DNA from: Parvularculales bacterium
GTDB lineage: Bacteria; Pseudomonadota; Alphaproteobacteria; JAPOUT01; JBAJNM01
Assembly: GCA_036881865.1 (NCBI GenBank)
Contig: JBAJNM010000008.1
Location: forward strand, 1-61,759
Direction: 5' to 3'
DNA: 61,759 nucleotides
The translations under genes and the position numbers were made by a program. Position 1 is the stretch's first letter, and every line of letters begins with the position of its first letter. The notes under the pieces were generated by a model. The model was not told the origin of the DNA. It saw only the letters and a program-made list of their open reading frames with translations, and did no database searches. Of the stretch, positions 13,903 through 23,156 are shown one piece after another.

Positions 13903-15522
13903 TCATTGCATTGTGATGTGGCTGTAACCTTCTGCCACAGCGGCCTCCAGAAACTCTCTGTACCGGGGAGCGCCGCCCCAATAGGCGTGGTAGCGAACTT
14001 TTCCCTCTTCACGGCCTTCTATGTTGGTGTTATAGCCAGTGAACCAGCCTTTGCTTTTGCCGAAGGGCATTCTTTTCTGGGCAGCTATGACGTGTCTTAC
14101 CCATTGATCTTCGGCCTGCTTCCGAGCCTCAATATAAGTGTATCCTTTATCAAACACATGAGTGAGCAGGTTGGTTATCCAATCAACGCCTACTTCAATG
14201 GCGCGGGGATAATTCGTGGAGCCCGACACGCTTTGCGGACCGGCAACCATCAACATGTTGGGAAAGCCGTGGGTCATCACTCCAATATAAGTGCGGGGGT
14301 TATCGCGCCATTTTTCACCCAGAGTTTCTCCGTTTGCGCCGGTAATCGTTATGCGATCAAACGCGCCGGTGATGGCATCAAATCCGGTGGCGTAAATGAT
14401 AAGATCCAAATCATAATGAGAAGCAGACGTCTCAATTCCTTTGGCAGTTACGCGCTCTATAGGCGTTTCACTTAAATCTACAAGATGCACATTGTCGCGG
14501 TTGTAGGCTTCAAAATAATTGGTCTCAAGAGGTAAACGCTGCATTCCGAAGCCGTGATCTCTGGGGATGAGCTTTTCTGCAACCTGAGGGTCTTTGACGC
14601 GTTGGCGGATGCGGTCGGCGACATAGTCTCCTAAATCTTTGTTGGCCTGTTTATCCAGATATGTTTCGGGAAAGTTTGCCAGTAGCAGGGCGAACCCGGG
14701 TGTTTCGTAGAGTTTATCCCATGTGGCGTGGCGCTCTTCTTCCGTGAGGTCCCAATATCCCCGCCGGTCGGGCAGATGTTCAAAGCCGCCCATAGATTGA
14801 TTGCAATTTGCGAATATCTCGTCAAAGCGTTGGCGGATTTTTTCCATGTCCGCATCGGTGATGGGAGCATTATTGAGAGGGACACTCCAGTTGGGGCGGC
14901 GTTGAAAGACGGTAAGACTGCCCACCTTACCGGCAATATCGGCGATAATCTGAATGCCTGTCGCGCCGGTTCCGACAATGCCCACCTGCCGACCCCCCAG
15001 AGGTGTTGTTTCATGGGGCCACCAATAGCTATGAAAAGCCTCGCCCTCAAAGGTATCCATGCCCTCAAATTGAGGGAGGACGGGAATAGAAAGAACACCG
15101 ATGCTGGTGATGACAAAGCGGGTCGTAACAGTATCGCCTTCCTCCAGTGTCAGAGTCCAGAGGCGGGTATCATCGTCCCATGCCATTGTTTTGACGGGAG
15201 CGTTAAAGCGCATGTGGCGGCGCAGATCAAACTTATCGGTTACAAAGTTGAGGTACTTCAGATTTTCTGGCTGGGAGGAGAATAATTCTTTCCAGTGCCA
15301 TTCATTCAGCACTTCTTTTGAGAAAGAATAGCCGTAGGTATAGCTTTCGGAGTCAAAACGTGCTCCCGGGTAGCGGTTGCGGTACCATGTACCGCCTAAA
15401 TCTTTGTCGGCTTCCAGCACGAGGGCTTTTACGCCCATATCCACCAGTCGTTTGATCTGGTAGATACCGGCCACGCCCGCTCCGATAACAACCACGTCAA
15501 GATGTTGACTGTCTTTTGCCAC
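13903..15522 (-). CDS. Flavin-containing monooxygenase, Baeyer-Villiger type
   Basis: The protein of about 539 residues has a first Rossmann motif (VIGAGVAGIYQIKRL), a GGTWYRNRYPGARFD segment, the Baeyer-Villiger fingerprint FEGEAFHSYWWP (F-x-G-x3-H-x3-W-P) and a second Rossmann motif GTGATGIQ for NADPH. Class B enzymes of this type insert oxygen next to a ketone to give an ester or lactone, as in cyclohexanone or phenylacetone monooxygenase. The substrate cannot be read from sequence. AAGGAG lies 8 bases before GTG 15522, which I take as the start; TTG 15528 would add two residues. Nearby esterases and acyl-CoA synthetases would fit processing of the products. Confidence 0.9.
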   Translation of the reverse strand: MAKDSQHLDVVVIGAGVAGIYQIKRLVDMGVKALVLEADKDLGGTWYRNRYPGARFDSESYTYGYSFSKEVLNEWHWKELFSSQPENLKYLNFVTDKFDLRRHMRFNAPVKTMAWDDDTRLWTLTLEEGDTVTTRFVITSIGVLSIPVLPQFEGMDTFEGEAFHSYWWPHETTPLGGRQVGIVGTGATGIQIIADIAGKVGSLTVFQRRPNWSVPLNNAPITDADMEKIRQRFDEIFANCNQSMGGFEHLPDRRGYWDLTEEERHATWDKLYETPGFALLLANFPETYLDKQANKDLGDYVADRIRQRVKDPQVAEKLIPRDHGFGMQRLPLETNYFEAYNRDNVHLVDLSETPIERVTAKGIETSASHYDLDLIIYATGFDAITGAFDRITITGANGETLGEKWRDNPRTYIGVMTHGFPNMLMVAGPQSVSGSTNYPRAIEVGVDWITNLLTHVFDKGYTYIEARKQAEDQWVRHVIAAQKRMPFGKSKGWFTGYNTNIEGREEGKVRYHAYWGGAPRYREFLEAAVAEGYSHITMQ

Positions 15523-15584
15523 TCTCAATGCTCCTTAACTTTTTGCACATTCTAGCACGAAAAAATTATAAGGCTTCTTATGGG

Positions 15585-17111
15585 TTATCTGACGACGTTT
15601 TTATCTGCGGCAGACGTATCCCCAAACCACGCCTCTACCGCACCCCTGCCGGTATCACTCAGCGTCAACGCCATACGCGTGCGGCGGTTGAGAAAATCAT
15701 CCGCCCTCTTCACACCCTCCTGCGCCCACGCATAACACAACTCCGCCTCCGGAACACCCTCAGCAATTTCTCCTAACGGTCCCGCACCCAAGACAGCACG
15801 CGCCCGCGACCCATACGTAAAACACCAACGCCGCCATACCCCGGAGGCAACCCCCTCAGGCACACAAGCAGCCTCTTCCTCCAACGCCACACGCGCCAAC
15901 TCCCCACCCGGAAACACGCCCCGTGCCGTCCATGACTCGCCAACCTCCAGACCCATACGGCCCAAGACTTTCATCAGCTTCTCCGCCAACGCCCGATGAG
16001 TCGTCAGTTTGCCCCCATAAACAGAAACCAGCCCACCACGCCCGTTCCGCTCAACCTCAAAACGATAATCCCGACTAACCGTGCGCACCTCCGCCCGCCC
16101 GTCGTCCAGCAAAGGTCTCACCCCCGACCACGATGACACGATATCTCCCGCCCCCATATCGCCATGAGGCCACCGAAAAAAATAATTACTCATTCCCAAA
16201 AGATAATCCCGCTCCTCCTCAGAACAATACGCCTCCGCCGGGTCACCCTCCTCAACAATTTCCGTCGTGCCAATAATCAAAAACCTGCCCCCCAACCAGG
16301 GCAACATAAAAATCACCCGCCGGTCAGAACCCTGTAACGTCCACGCCACCCTATCCACTAGCCCTAAAGCCCCCTCATCAAAAGGCATCTCAACAACAAT
16401 ATGGCTACCACGAACCAAACGAACAGACCGCTTTGCCGGAACGCCCCGAACACGCTCCAGAATATCGTTCACCCACGGCCCCGCCGCATTCACAACAAAA
16501 CGGGCGGTTATCTCCTGCCTGCCTGAAGCATACGTATACGCCACCCGCCAACCATCAGGTACCGGACGCACACTATTAACATCTCTATAATTACCAACAT
16601 CGGCACCATGCGCCCGGGCATCCATAAGCAACTCTACGACCAGACGCGCATCGTTTCCCCAACAGTCCGCATAATGCAAAACCCGTCCCAAACCGGAACG
16701 CCTTAAATAAGGTAAACCTGCAACCTCATCAGACCCCAAAGCACCGGAGGCCTCCAGACCATCACCAAAAGACAAGCCGTCATACAAGCCCAAACCAAGA
16801 CGCACCATCCACGCCGGACGCGGCGAATCCGCATAAAGAGGCATCAAAAACCGCAAAGGCCATACCAGATGAGGCGCGTTTGCCAGCAAAATCTGCCGCT
16901 CCCGCAAAGATTCCCGAACCAGACGCACATTAAATTGCTCCAGATACCGCAAACCGCCATGTATCAATTTTGAAGACGTCGAGGACGTTGCCGCCGCATA
17001 ATCATCCCGCTCAGCTAAAAAAACCCGCAAACCACGACCCGCCGCATCGCGCGCCACAGCCGCCCCGTTAATGCCACCACCTACAACGGCTATATCAAAA
17101 TCATGAGTCAC
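15585..17111 (-). CDS. glpD: Glycerol-3-phosphate dehydrogenase (aerobic, FAD)
   Basis: The 508-residue flavoprotein matches GlpD along its length: FAD-binding VVGGGINGAAVARDAAGRG at the N-terminus, ATSSTSSKLIHGGLRYLEQ near 41-59, VNAAGPWVN near 207 and GGKLTTHR near 353. GlpD oxidises glycerol-3-phosphate to dihydroxyacetone phosphate at the inner membrane and feeds electrons to quinone. The start is GTG 17111 with AGAGGCGG upstream. No glpK or glpF is adjacent, so glycerol-3-phosphate may come from lipid turnover. It is upstream of the monooxygenase in the same direction. Confidence 0.95.
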   Translation of the reverse strand: MTHDFDIAVVGGGINGAAVARDAAGRGLRVFLAERDDYAAATSSTSSKLIHGGLRYLEQFNVRLVRESLRERQILLANAPHLVWPLRFLMPLYADSPRPAWMVRLGLGLYDGLSFGDGLEASGALGSDEVAGLPYLRRSGLGRVLHYADCWGNDARLVVELLMDARAHGADVGNYRDVNSVRPVPDGWRVAYTYASGRQEITARFVVNAAGPWVNDILERVRGVPAKRSVRLVRGSHIVVEMPFDEGALGLVDRVAWTLQGSDRRVIFMLPWLGGRFLIIGTTEIVEEGDPAEAYCSEEERDYLLGMSNYFFRWPHGDMGAGDIVSSWSGVRPLLDDGRAEVRTVSRDYRFEVERNGRGGLVSVYGGKLTTHRALAEKLMKVLGRMGLEVGESWTARGVFPGGELARVALEEEAACVPEGVASGVWRRWCFTYGSRARAVLGAGPLGEIAEGVPEAELCYAWAQEGVKRADDFLNRRTRMALTLSDTGRGAVEAWFGDTSAADKNVVR

Positions 17112-17171
17112 GATACCGCCTCTAACGGTTTAGACAGGGCCCCTGACCTCCAGCCTGCGACCCCCAGCTTC

Positions 17172-17576
17172 CTACTTACTATAATCCCAGTAGGATTTCT
17201 CCTCCACAATGTCTGAATTAAGCAGTTGGTTTATTTCTTTCTTCAAGGCCGTCCGCTTATCATTGTGATGATAAACGCTGCGTGCCAGTTTTATAAAACT
17301 CTCACCAAAATCACACCGCGCTTCGTGGTCACGAATATCATCCTCAATATCCCACAACGCCTCATTGACCGAGCGTAATGCTGCAACCAAATCATCTAAC
17401 TGCGACGAAGAGATAACAGCATCCCTACGTACGCCCTCCAACAAGGCCAACTCATGAGCAATATGAGTCTACGCCGCTCCCTTTATGCGTACCGCCTTAA
17501 TTTCAAGAATGGTTATTTTATCCAGTAACTCTCCCGGCCCCACCGGAACCTGTATGACCGGAGAAGCGGCAACCAT
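17172..17576 (-). pseudogene. DUF6165-family protein with in-frame amber stop
   Basis: A reading frame of 134 codons runs from ATG 17576 to the stop at 17172 and resembles DUF6165 proteins throughout. It opens with PVGPGELLDKITILEIKA, then HELALLEGV, LRSVNEALWDIEDDIRDHE and FIKLARSVYHHNDKRTALKK, ending VEEKSYWDY. Codon 36 is TAG (17469-17471), between RIKGAA and THIAHELALL, where relatives have a sense codon. A single base change from AAG or CAG explains it. The rest is intact, so the loss is recent, or it is a sequence error or a suppressed stop. The open part 17172-17450 with a TTG start would make a truncated 92-residue protein without the conserved N-terminus. Its function is unknown. The ATG lies 5 bases after the upstream hydrolase stop. 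Confidence 0.75.
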
Positions 17577-17581
17577 CAGGC

Positions 17582-18481
17582 CTAAACAGCCATGGCCCGC
17601 GCAGCATGGTCAGCAATCGCACCGGTAATCTGCTCATTCAGTTGAGGGGGTAAATTATGACCCATGCCGTCAATCTCTAAAATTTCGGCATGGCCAATAA
17701 CTGCCGCCGTATCCCGGCCGCCCTCAACCTTCACCAGCGGATCGTCAACCCCGTGAATAACCAGAGTCGGCGCACTGACAGACTTCAACCGTTTTCTGCG
17801 GTCACCATCGGCCAAAATTGCCGCCATCTGCCTCACCATGCCCTGAGGATAAAATCCGCGCCTGAAAGCCGTCTCAACCAAATCACGCAAGTCTGTCTCC
17901 AGCACGTCAAACCCCGGAGAGCCAATTGCCCGCAACGTATCAATACCCCGCGCAACCGCACCCTCATAGTCCTCCTCCGGATTAATGGCCGGAGCCATCA
18001 ACGCACCCATTGCCTCCGGCGTGCCGGGCGGTAAATCCGAATTGCCTGTCGTGGACATGATAGACGTCAAAGACAAAACCTTACCGCCATGCTCAACCGC
18101 CACCAGCTGGGCAATCATACCCCCCATAGACGCCCCCACAACATGAGCCTTATCAATGCCCAGAGCCGTCAACAACCCCGCCGCATCTGCCGCCATATCA
18201 GATAAAGAATAATCACTCGTTACATGTTCACCCGCCTGACTCTTCGTCACCATCTCCATCATGTCCGGCACGGGAAAATCATCCATCCGCGACGACATGC
18301 CAACGTCACGATTATCAAAACGAATGACAAAAAAACCTTTATCCGCCAGCATCTGACAAAAAGGTTCGCGCCACGCAATCATTTGCGCCCCCAACCCCAT
18401 AACAAGAAGGATCGCAGGGTCCGCCTTGTTACCAAACGTCTCATACTCCAGAGTAAGTGAACCAACCTTGATTGCCGTCAT
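17582..18481 (-). CDS. Alpha/beta hydrolase
   Basis: The 299-residue protein is an alpha/beta-hydrolase-fold enzyme. The oxyanion region is VMGLGAQ, the nucleophile elbow is GASMGG with the catalytic Ser near 117, the acid lies in VIHGVDDPLV and the catalytic His in GMGHNLPP near the C-terminus. Such proteins include esterases, lactonases and haloperoxidase-like hydrolases. The DNRDVGMSSR segment recalls aclacinomycin methylesterase-like members. The substrate is unknown. It lies in a leftward run with the DUF6165 gene (5-base gap) and may act on esters formed by the neighbouring monooxygenase. Confidence 0.88.
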   Translation of the reverse strand: MTAIKVGSLTLEYETFGNKADPAILLVMGLGAQMIAWREPFCQMLADKGFFVIRFDNRDVGMSSRMDDFPVPDMMEMVTKSQAGEHVTSDYSLSDMAADAAGLLTALGIDKAHVVGASMGGMIAQLVAVEHGGKVLSLTSIMSTTGNSDLPPGTPEAMGALMAPAINPEEDYEGAVARGIDTLRAIGSPGFDVLETDLRDLVETAFRRGFYPQGMVRQMAAILADGDRRKRLKSVSAPTLVIHGVDDPLVKVEGGRDTAAVIGHAEILEIDGMGHNLPPQLNEQITGAIADHAARAMAV

Positions 18482-18542
18482 AATATTTCTCCTGTCTGCC
18501 CTATTATTATCTCTACTCTATTCTACTCTGTTGCTCTCCACC

Positions 18543-19484
18543 CTATCGTAAAGCATCCGTCAAAACCAACGCCGCATCACGAGCGCCCTCGCGAGCCGCC
18601 GCAACAGCGCCCTGAAAAAATAAAAACCCATGAACAAGGCCCTCACACACCCGATATTCAACAGTAACACCAGCCTCCTTTAGAGCATCCGCATAGGCCT
18701 TACCTTCATCCAGCAACATATCATGGCTCGCCGTAACAATACAGGCAGGCGGTAAATTGCTAAGGTCCTCCGCTAACAAAGGAGACGCTGCCGGATCAGA
18801 CCTATCTTTCTCGTCAGGCAGATATTGTGATACGAACCACTCCATAGTCTGAGAGTCCAGATAAAAACCCTCCGAAAATGTTTCATAAGACGCGCGTCGA
18901 TTAACTACATCCGTAGAAGGATAAAACAACAACTGAAACGCTAACCGAGGCCCACCCATATCACGCACACGACGCGCTACAACAGCCGCCAAATTACCTC
19001 CCGAAGAATCCCCCGCAACCGCAATACGGCCCGGATCAATATCCAGAGTGCTCGCATTGTCTTCTACCCAAACGGCTGCAGCATAGGCATCATCTACCGC
19101 CGCCGGAAAGGAATGCTCCGGTGCGCGGCGGTAACCGACCCCTATCACCCGGCTCCCGCTGTCATTTGCCAGTGTCCGGTAAATCCGGTCATGAGTGTCA
19201 AGACTACCCAAACTCCACCCGCCCCCATGATAATAAACAACTGCCGAAGACCGTGCCCCCGCCGCAACAGGGACATAAAGCCGTGCCGGAATAACACCCG
19301 CCGGGCCTTCTATCTCAAGCTCTTCAACCCGCCCGATGGCTACATCATCAGCGGCAAAATGCTTTAACCTCTCTCTGTATAAGTGTCTGGCTATTTCCGG
19401 CGTTACATCCTCTGGTACAGGCTCTACGTCACGTGCCAGCCCGTCCAAGAGAGCACGCATCTGCTCATCAAGAGATTTCATCAT
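18543..19484 (-). CDS. Alpha/beta hydrolase, hormone-sensitive-lipase (acetyl esterase) family
   Basis: The 313-residue protein carries the HSL-family motifs: oxyanion YYHGGGWSLGS near 82-92, nucleophile GDSSGGN near 157, the acid region ASHDMLLDEG and the catalytic His in GLVHGFLFF. The PEHSFPAAVDDAYAA segment is also typical. These enzymes hydrolyse short and medium acyl esters in the cytoplasm. ATG 19484 is followed by a second ATG three bases on. It is a distant homologue of the esterase at 31805-32719. It follows the DUF924 gene by 18 bases in the same direction. Confidence 0.92.
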   Translation of the reverse strand: MMKSLDEQMRALLDGLARDVEPVPEDVTPEIARHLYRERLKHFAADDVAIGRVEELEIEGPAGVIPARLYVPVAAGARSSAVVYYHGGGWSLGSLDTHDRIYRTLANDSGSRVIGVGYRRAPEHSFPAAVDDAYAAAVWVEDNASTLDIDPGRIAVAGDSSGGNLAAVVARRVRDMGGPRLAFQLLFYPSTDVVNRRASYETFSEGFYLDSQTMEWFVSQYLPDEKDRSDPAASPLLAEDLSNLPPACIVTASHDMLLDEGKAYADALKEAGVTVEYRVCEGLVHGFLFFQGAVAAAREGARDAALVLTDALR

Positions 19485-19502
19485 CGCTTCATTACCCCTG
19501 CA

Positions 19503-20054
19503 CTACCGGCCACTAAATCCACCCATTTCCAGAAACTCAACCTCGCCTTTTGTTGATGTCCGCCCCAATATCATGTTGCGATGAGGAAAACGTCCAAACT
19601 TTCGAATAATATCACAATGACCCTTCGCATACTCTAACGTTTCCCCGCTATCCAAACGCTGCTCACAATAACCAACACAACGCTCCTGAATCTCAATATC
19701 TTCAGCATGCATAAACGGCATATAAAACCACCTGCGCATCACATCCGGTACCTCAAAATCAAAGTGCCGCTCAATCGCACGCTCCGCAACACCAAGCGCT
19801 AAAGCATCACTTTCATAGGCCTGCGGTGTGTCGCGAAACATGTTACGCGGAAACTGATCAAGGGTAATCACCAGCGCCAAGGCACCTTCCACATTCTCTT
19901 CCCATGCATTCAGATATCTGGCCTTTGCCTGCTCATACAAAGAGGCGAATTTGTCTTTCACCTGCGCATCAAACGTCTCATCAGGAGAAAACCAGCGTTC
20001 CGGACCCGCCCCAACCCAGAAGTTCAACACATCACGAGATGTTAATGCCTCCAT
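19503..20054 (-). CDS. DUF924 family protein
   Basis: The protein is about 183 residues if it starts at ATG 20054 (MEALTSRDVLNFW), the usual family start. An open frame back to 20123 would overlap the synthetase gene by 41 bases. DUF924 signatures are LDQFPRNMFRDTP in the middle, WFYMPFMHAED after it and HCDIIRKFGRFPHRN near the C-terminus. The fold is an all-helical TPR-like domain and the biochemical function is not established. It lies just downstream of an acyl-CoA synthetase gene. Confidence 0.9.
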   Translation of the reverse strand: MEALTSRDVLNFWVGAGPERWFSPDETFDAQVKDKFASLYEQAKARYLNAWEENVEGALALVITLDQFPRNMFRDTPQAYESDALALGVAERAIERHFDFEVPDVMRRWFYMPFMHAEDIEIQERCVGYCEQRLDSGETLEYAKGHCDIIRKFGRFPHRNMILGRTSTKGEVEFLEMGGFSGR

Positions 20055-20082
20055 GAACGTGTGAGTGTTTGCCCCGATGTGC

Positions 20083-21651
20083 TCAACTGACCTGACGGTC
20101 ATGCCCTTCCCAATAAGGTGCACGCAACTCCCGACGCAAGACCTTACCGGTTGGATTGCGAGGCAGCATCTCTACGAAATCAATACTCTTCGGGATTTTA
20201 TATCCGGCAATATGAGTCCGAGCGAACTCAATAATATCCGCCTCCGTTGCAGACTCTTCCGGCTTAAGAACAACAAATGCCTTAACCGCCTCGCCCCACT
20301 TTTCATCCGGCACACCAACAACCGCAACATCAGCAATAGAAGGATGAGAAAACAGAGCATTCTCCACCTCTGCGGGATATATATTCTCACCGCCAGAAAC
20401 AATCATATCTTTGACCCGATCATGAATATAGAGATATCCATCATCGTCAAAATATCCCGCATCGCCAGTATAAAACCAGCCATCGCGAATAGCGTCTTTG
20501 GTAGCATCGGGACGATTCCAATAGCCTTTCATGACACATTTCGCCCGCAAAACAATCTCGCCGACTTCATCGACCCCTGTAGTCTTGCCATCTTCATCCA
20601 CCGTGCGTATCTCAATCCCCGGGCTAACCTTGCCACAAGAGCGCAACTTACCCCGGGCCGGATCATGATCTTCCGGCGGCAAAAAAGTAGCCCCACCAGT
20701 GGTTTCGGTTAACCCGTAAACCTGAATAAAATCACATTTGAAAATTTCCTGGGCCTTAAGCAACAGATCTTCGGCAATAGGAGAGGCACCATAAATCACC
20801 ACCCGCACACTGGATAGATCAGCCTTGTCAATATCCGGAAGCATCGTCACAAACAAAATCACTGCAGGGACCATAAACAAAATGCCAATTTTGTATGTTT
20901 CCACAAGGCGTATAATTTCAGCAGGATCTACCTCTTTCATCACAACGTTCTTGCACCCATGAGCGAAACCTATAACACCTACGTTAACGCCCGCCACATG
21001 AAAAATCGGCATACAAACAAGGTTGCCTTCGTCTACTTCCCAATCACCCCATCCGGCGGCCACCGCCTGCTTGAGTACCTCTACGTAGTTATGATTGGTC
21101 AGCTGGACGCCCTTAGGATACCCTGTCGTACCACTCGTGTAGAGTTGGATAACGTCATTTTCCGGTGCCTGAGATAAGTCAGGAGCCTTTGCCTCATGAC
21201 TATCGCGCCACTCCTTATAAGAAGGCCAGGCGGCGTGACCACCATCCATGGCGATAATCGTCCGCAAATCAGGGCAGCCGCCCTTTATTCCCTCGATCAA
21301 TTCATAATACTCAGCGCCGACAAACAAGATTTCCGCTTTGGCATCCTTGAGCACATAGGCCACTTCCTTTGGGGCCAAACGCCAGTTCACCCCGACAATG
21401 ACCGTATTAGAAAGAGCAGACCCCGCCAATACCTCAAAGTAAGAGTCCGAATTCTTGCCCATGAACCCGACACGGGTATCCGGCTTGCACCCCTCGGCTA
21501 TCATTCCCTGAGCAACCCGACACCCATAATCATAGAGTTCTTTGTAGGTCGTCTCCTGCCCCTCAAAAATCTGAGCAATAGCATCGGGGTTTTTATCCGC
21601 CTGCACGCGAAAAATATCTGCTACGGAATGCACTCGGTCAAAGTCAATCAT
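20083..21651 (-). CDS. Acyl-CoA synthetase (AMP-forming)
   Basis: The 522-residue enzyme belongs to the ANL superfamily. The P-loop YTSGTTGYPKG lies near 171-181, the A5 motif VYGLTETTGG near 315, the A7/A8 region WFYTGDAGYFDDDGYLYI with DRVKDMIVSGGENIYPAEVE near 392-425, and the catalytic Lys sits in NPTGKVLRRE near the end. Such enzymes form an acyl-adenylate from a carboxylic acid and transfer it to CoA. The FadD/long-chain type is the closest guess. It heads the leftward run that goes on to DUF924 and two hydrolases. A divergent luciferase-like monooxygenase starts 257 bases away. Confidence 0.93.
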   Translation of the reverse strand: MIDFDRVHSVADIFRVQADKNPDAIAQIFEGQETTYKELYDYGCRVAQGMIAEGCKPDTRVGFMGKNSDSYFEVLAGSALSNTVIVGVNWRLAPKEVAYVLKDAKAEILFVGAEYYELIEGIKGGCPDLRTIIAMDGGHAAWPSYKEWRDSHEAKAPDLSQAPENDVIQLYTSGTTGYPKGVQLTNHNYVEVLKQAVAAGWGDWEVDEGNLVCMPIFHVAGVNVGVIGFAHGCKNVVMKEVDPAEIIRLVETYKIGILFMVPAVILFVTMLPDIDKADLSSVRVVIYGASPIAEDLLLKAQEIFKCDFIQVYGLTETTGGATFLPPEDHDPARGKLRSCGKVSPGIEIRTVDEDGKTTGVDEVGEIVLRAKCVMKGYWNRPDATKDAIRDGWFYTGDAGYFDDDGYLYIHDRVKDMIVSGGENIYPAEVENALFSHPSIADVAVVGVPDEKWGEAVKAFVVLKPEESATEADIIEFARTHIAGYKIPKSIDFVEMLPRNPTGKVLRRELRAPYWEGHDRQVS

Positions 21652-21907
21652 GAAGCCCTCTCCTCTTTAGCTTACCTCTTTGGCTTTAAGTTTACCCAGA
21701 TTGAAGCGTCTGACAAGCATGGACTGTGATTGTAAAGACTCCCGCGACGTAAAGCGCACTTTTTCGCGCATTGTCTGAATTATTACATAAAGCACTGCCA
21801 TAATAATAACCGGCCAGAAACAAATTCCCGCACGACATTTGATCTCGCTACACCCAAAGTTTATGATCTCCAATCAGACCTGTACGCCACAAGACAAGGA
21901 CACAACC

Positions 21908-23140
21908 ATGACCGCTTACCGGAACAAACTACGCTTTGGCGCTTTTATCGCACCCTTCCATGCTCTTGATGAAAACCCAACTCTCGCCATGGAACGCGAT
22001 ATGCAGCTGGTTGAGTGGATGGATACGCTAGGCTACGACGAAGCGTGGATTGGCGAACATCATTCCGCCGGTTTTGAGACCATTGCCTCGCCGGAAGTGT
22101 TTATCGCAGCGGGGGCCGAGCGCACACGTCATATTCGCCTTGGCACGGGTGTTTCTTCATTGCCCTATCACCATCCCCTCATACTGGCGGACCGCATTAA
22201 CCAACTCGACCACATGACACGCGGACGCACCATGTTTGGCGTCGGGCCCGGCGCTCTGCCATCAGATGCCTTTATGATGGGTATAGACGTACAAAAACAG
22301 CGCGACATGATGGATGAAGCCATTCGGGTTCTGGTGCCTCTCTTGCGGGGCGAGACGGTCACCGCAAAAACCGACTGGTTTGAACTCAAGGAAGCCCGTC
22401 TTCAGATGACGCCCTACAGCCGTCCGCATATAGAAATAGCAGTTGCCAGCATGGTTTCTCCCTCCGGTGCGCGGGCAGCCGGCCATTTTGGTCTTGGGCT
22501 TTTGTCAATCGGCGCTACCACCGCAGGCGGCTTTAACGCGTTGGCCTCTAACTGGAACATCGCCGAAGACATGGCAAAAGAAAATGCCGCGGCCATGGAT
22601 CGTAACGCATGGCGTCTTGTGGGGCCCGTGCATATTGCGGAAAGCAACGAACAGGCACGAAAAAATGTGCGTTTTGGTCTGGAAAAATGGTTGGCCTACT
22701 TCCGCGATGTGGCAGCCCTGCCTCTGGCTCCCACCGATGGTGACGACCCGATAGATGCTCTGATTGAGTCGGGCCTAGCAGTGATTGGTACGCCGGATGA
22801 TTGCATAGCCCAGCTTAAGCGGTTGGAAGAAGCATCCGGCGGCTTTGGGTGTTTTCTCCAGATGAGCCATAATTGGGCGGACTTTGAGGCCACCAAACGC
22901 TCCTACGAACTCATTGCACGTTATGTCATGCCGGCCTTCCAGTCGCAAAATGACACCCGGCAAGCCAGTTACAACTGGGCAGGAGAAAATCACGACACCT
23001 TCACAGGGGCCGCCATGACGGCCATCGGGGCGCAGATTGAGAAGCACATTCAGGAAAAAGGCGAAGGCGATATCAATCCCGATATTCTGGCAGCGCGAGC
23101 GGCCATGGCGGGCGACAAAAAGTCCGACGCCGCCGAATAG
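21908..23140 (+). CDS. Luciferase-like (F420/FMN) monooxygenase
   Basis: The protein has 410 residues from ATG 21908, preceded by AAGGA; an open frame back to 21839 lacks a ribosome site. It is a bacterial-luciferase-like TIM-barrel monooxygenase: FGAFIAPFHALDENPTLAME at the N-terminus, YDEAWIGEHHSAGFE near 43-57, IRLGTGVSSLPYHHPLILADR and MTRGRTMFGVGPGALPSDA. The YDEAWIGEHH type is close to alkanal or long-chain alkane monooxygenases that use reduced FMN. The substrate is unknown. It lies between two acyl-CoA synthetases, so oxidation of a long-chain compound to an acid is a reasonable idea, but inferred. Confidence 0.9.
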   Translation: MTAYRNKLRFGAFIAPFHALDENPTLAMERDMQLVEWMDTLGYDEAWIGEHHSAGFETIASPEVFIAAGAERTRHIRLGTGVSSLPYHHPLILADRINQLDHMTRGRTMFGVGPGALPSDAFMMGIDVQKQRDMMDEAIRVLVPLLRGETVTAKTDWFELKEARLQMTPYSRPHIEIAVASMVSPSGARAAGHFGLGLLSIGATTAGGFNALASNWNIAEDMAKENAAAMDRNAWRLVGPVHIAESNEQARKNVRFGLEKWLAYFRDVAALPLAPTDGDDPIDALIESGLAVIGTPDDCIAQLKRLEEASGGFGCFLQMSHNWADFEATKRSYELIARYVMPAFQSQNDTRQASYNWAGENHDTFTGAAMTAIGAQIEKHIQEKGEGDINPDILAARAAMAGDKKSDAAE

Positions 23141-23156
23141 ATGGTGCTGCTAAAAA

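Noticed and set aside
13683-14012. Reverse-strand ORF of 109 residues with TPTGFEPVTYGLGIRRS
   Set aside because: This is the antisense of the tRNA-Arg gene, a well-known false protein in databases; it also overlaps the monooxygenase end.
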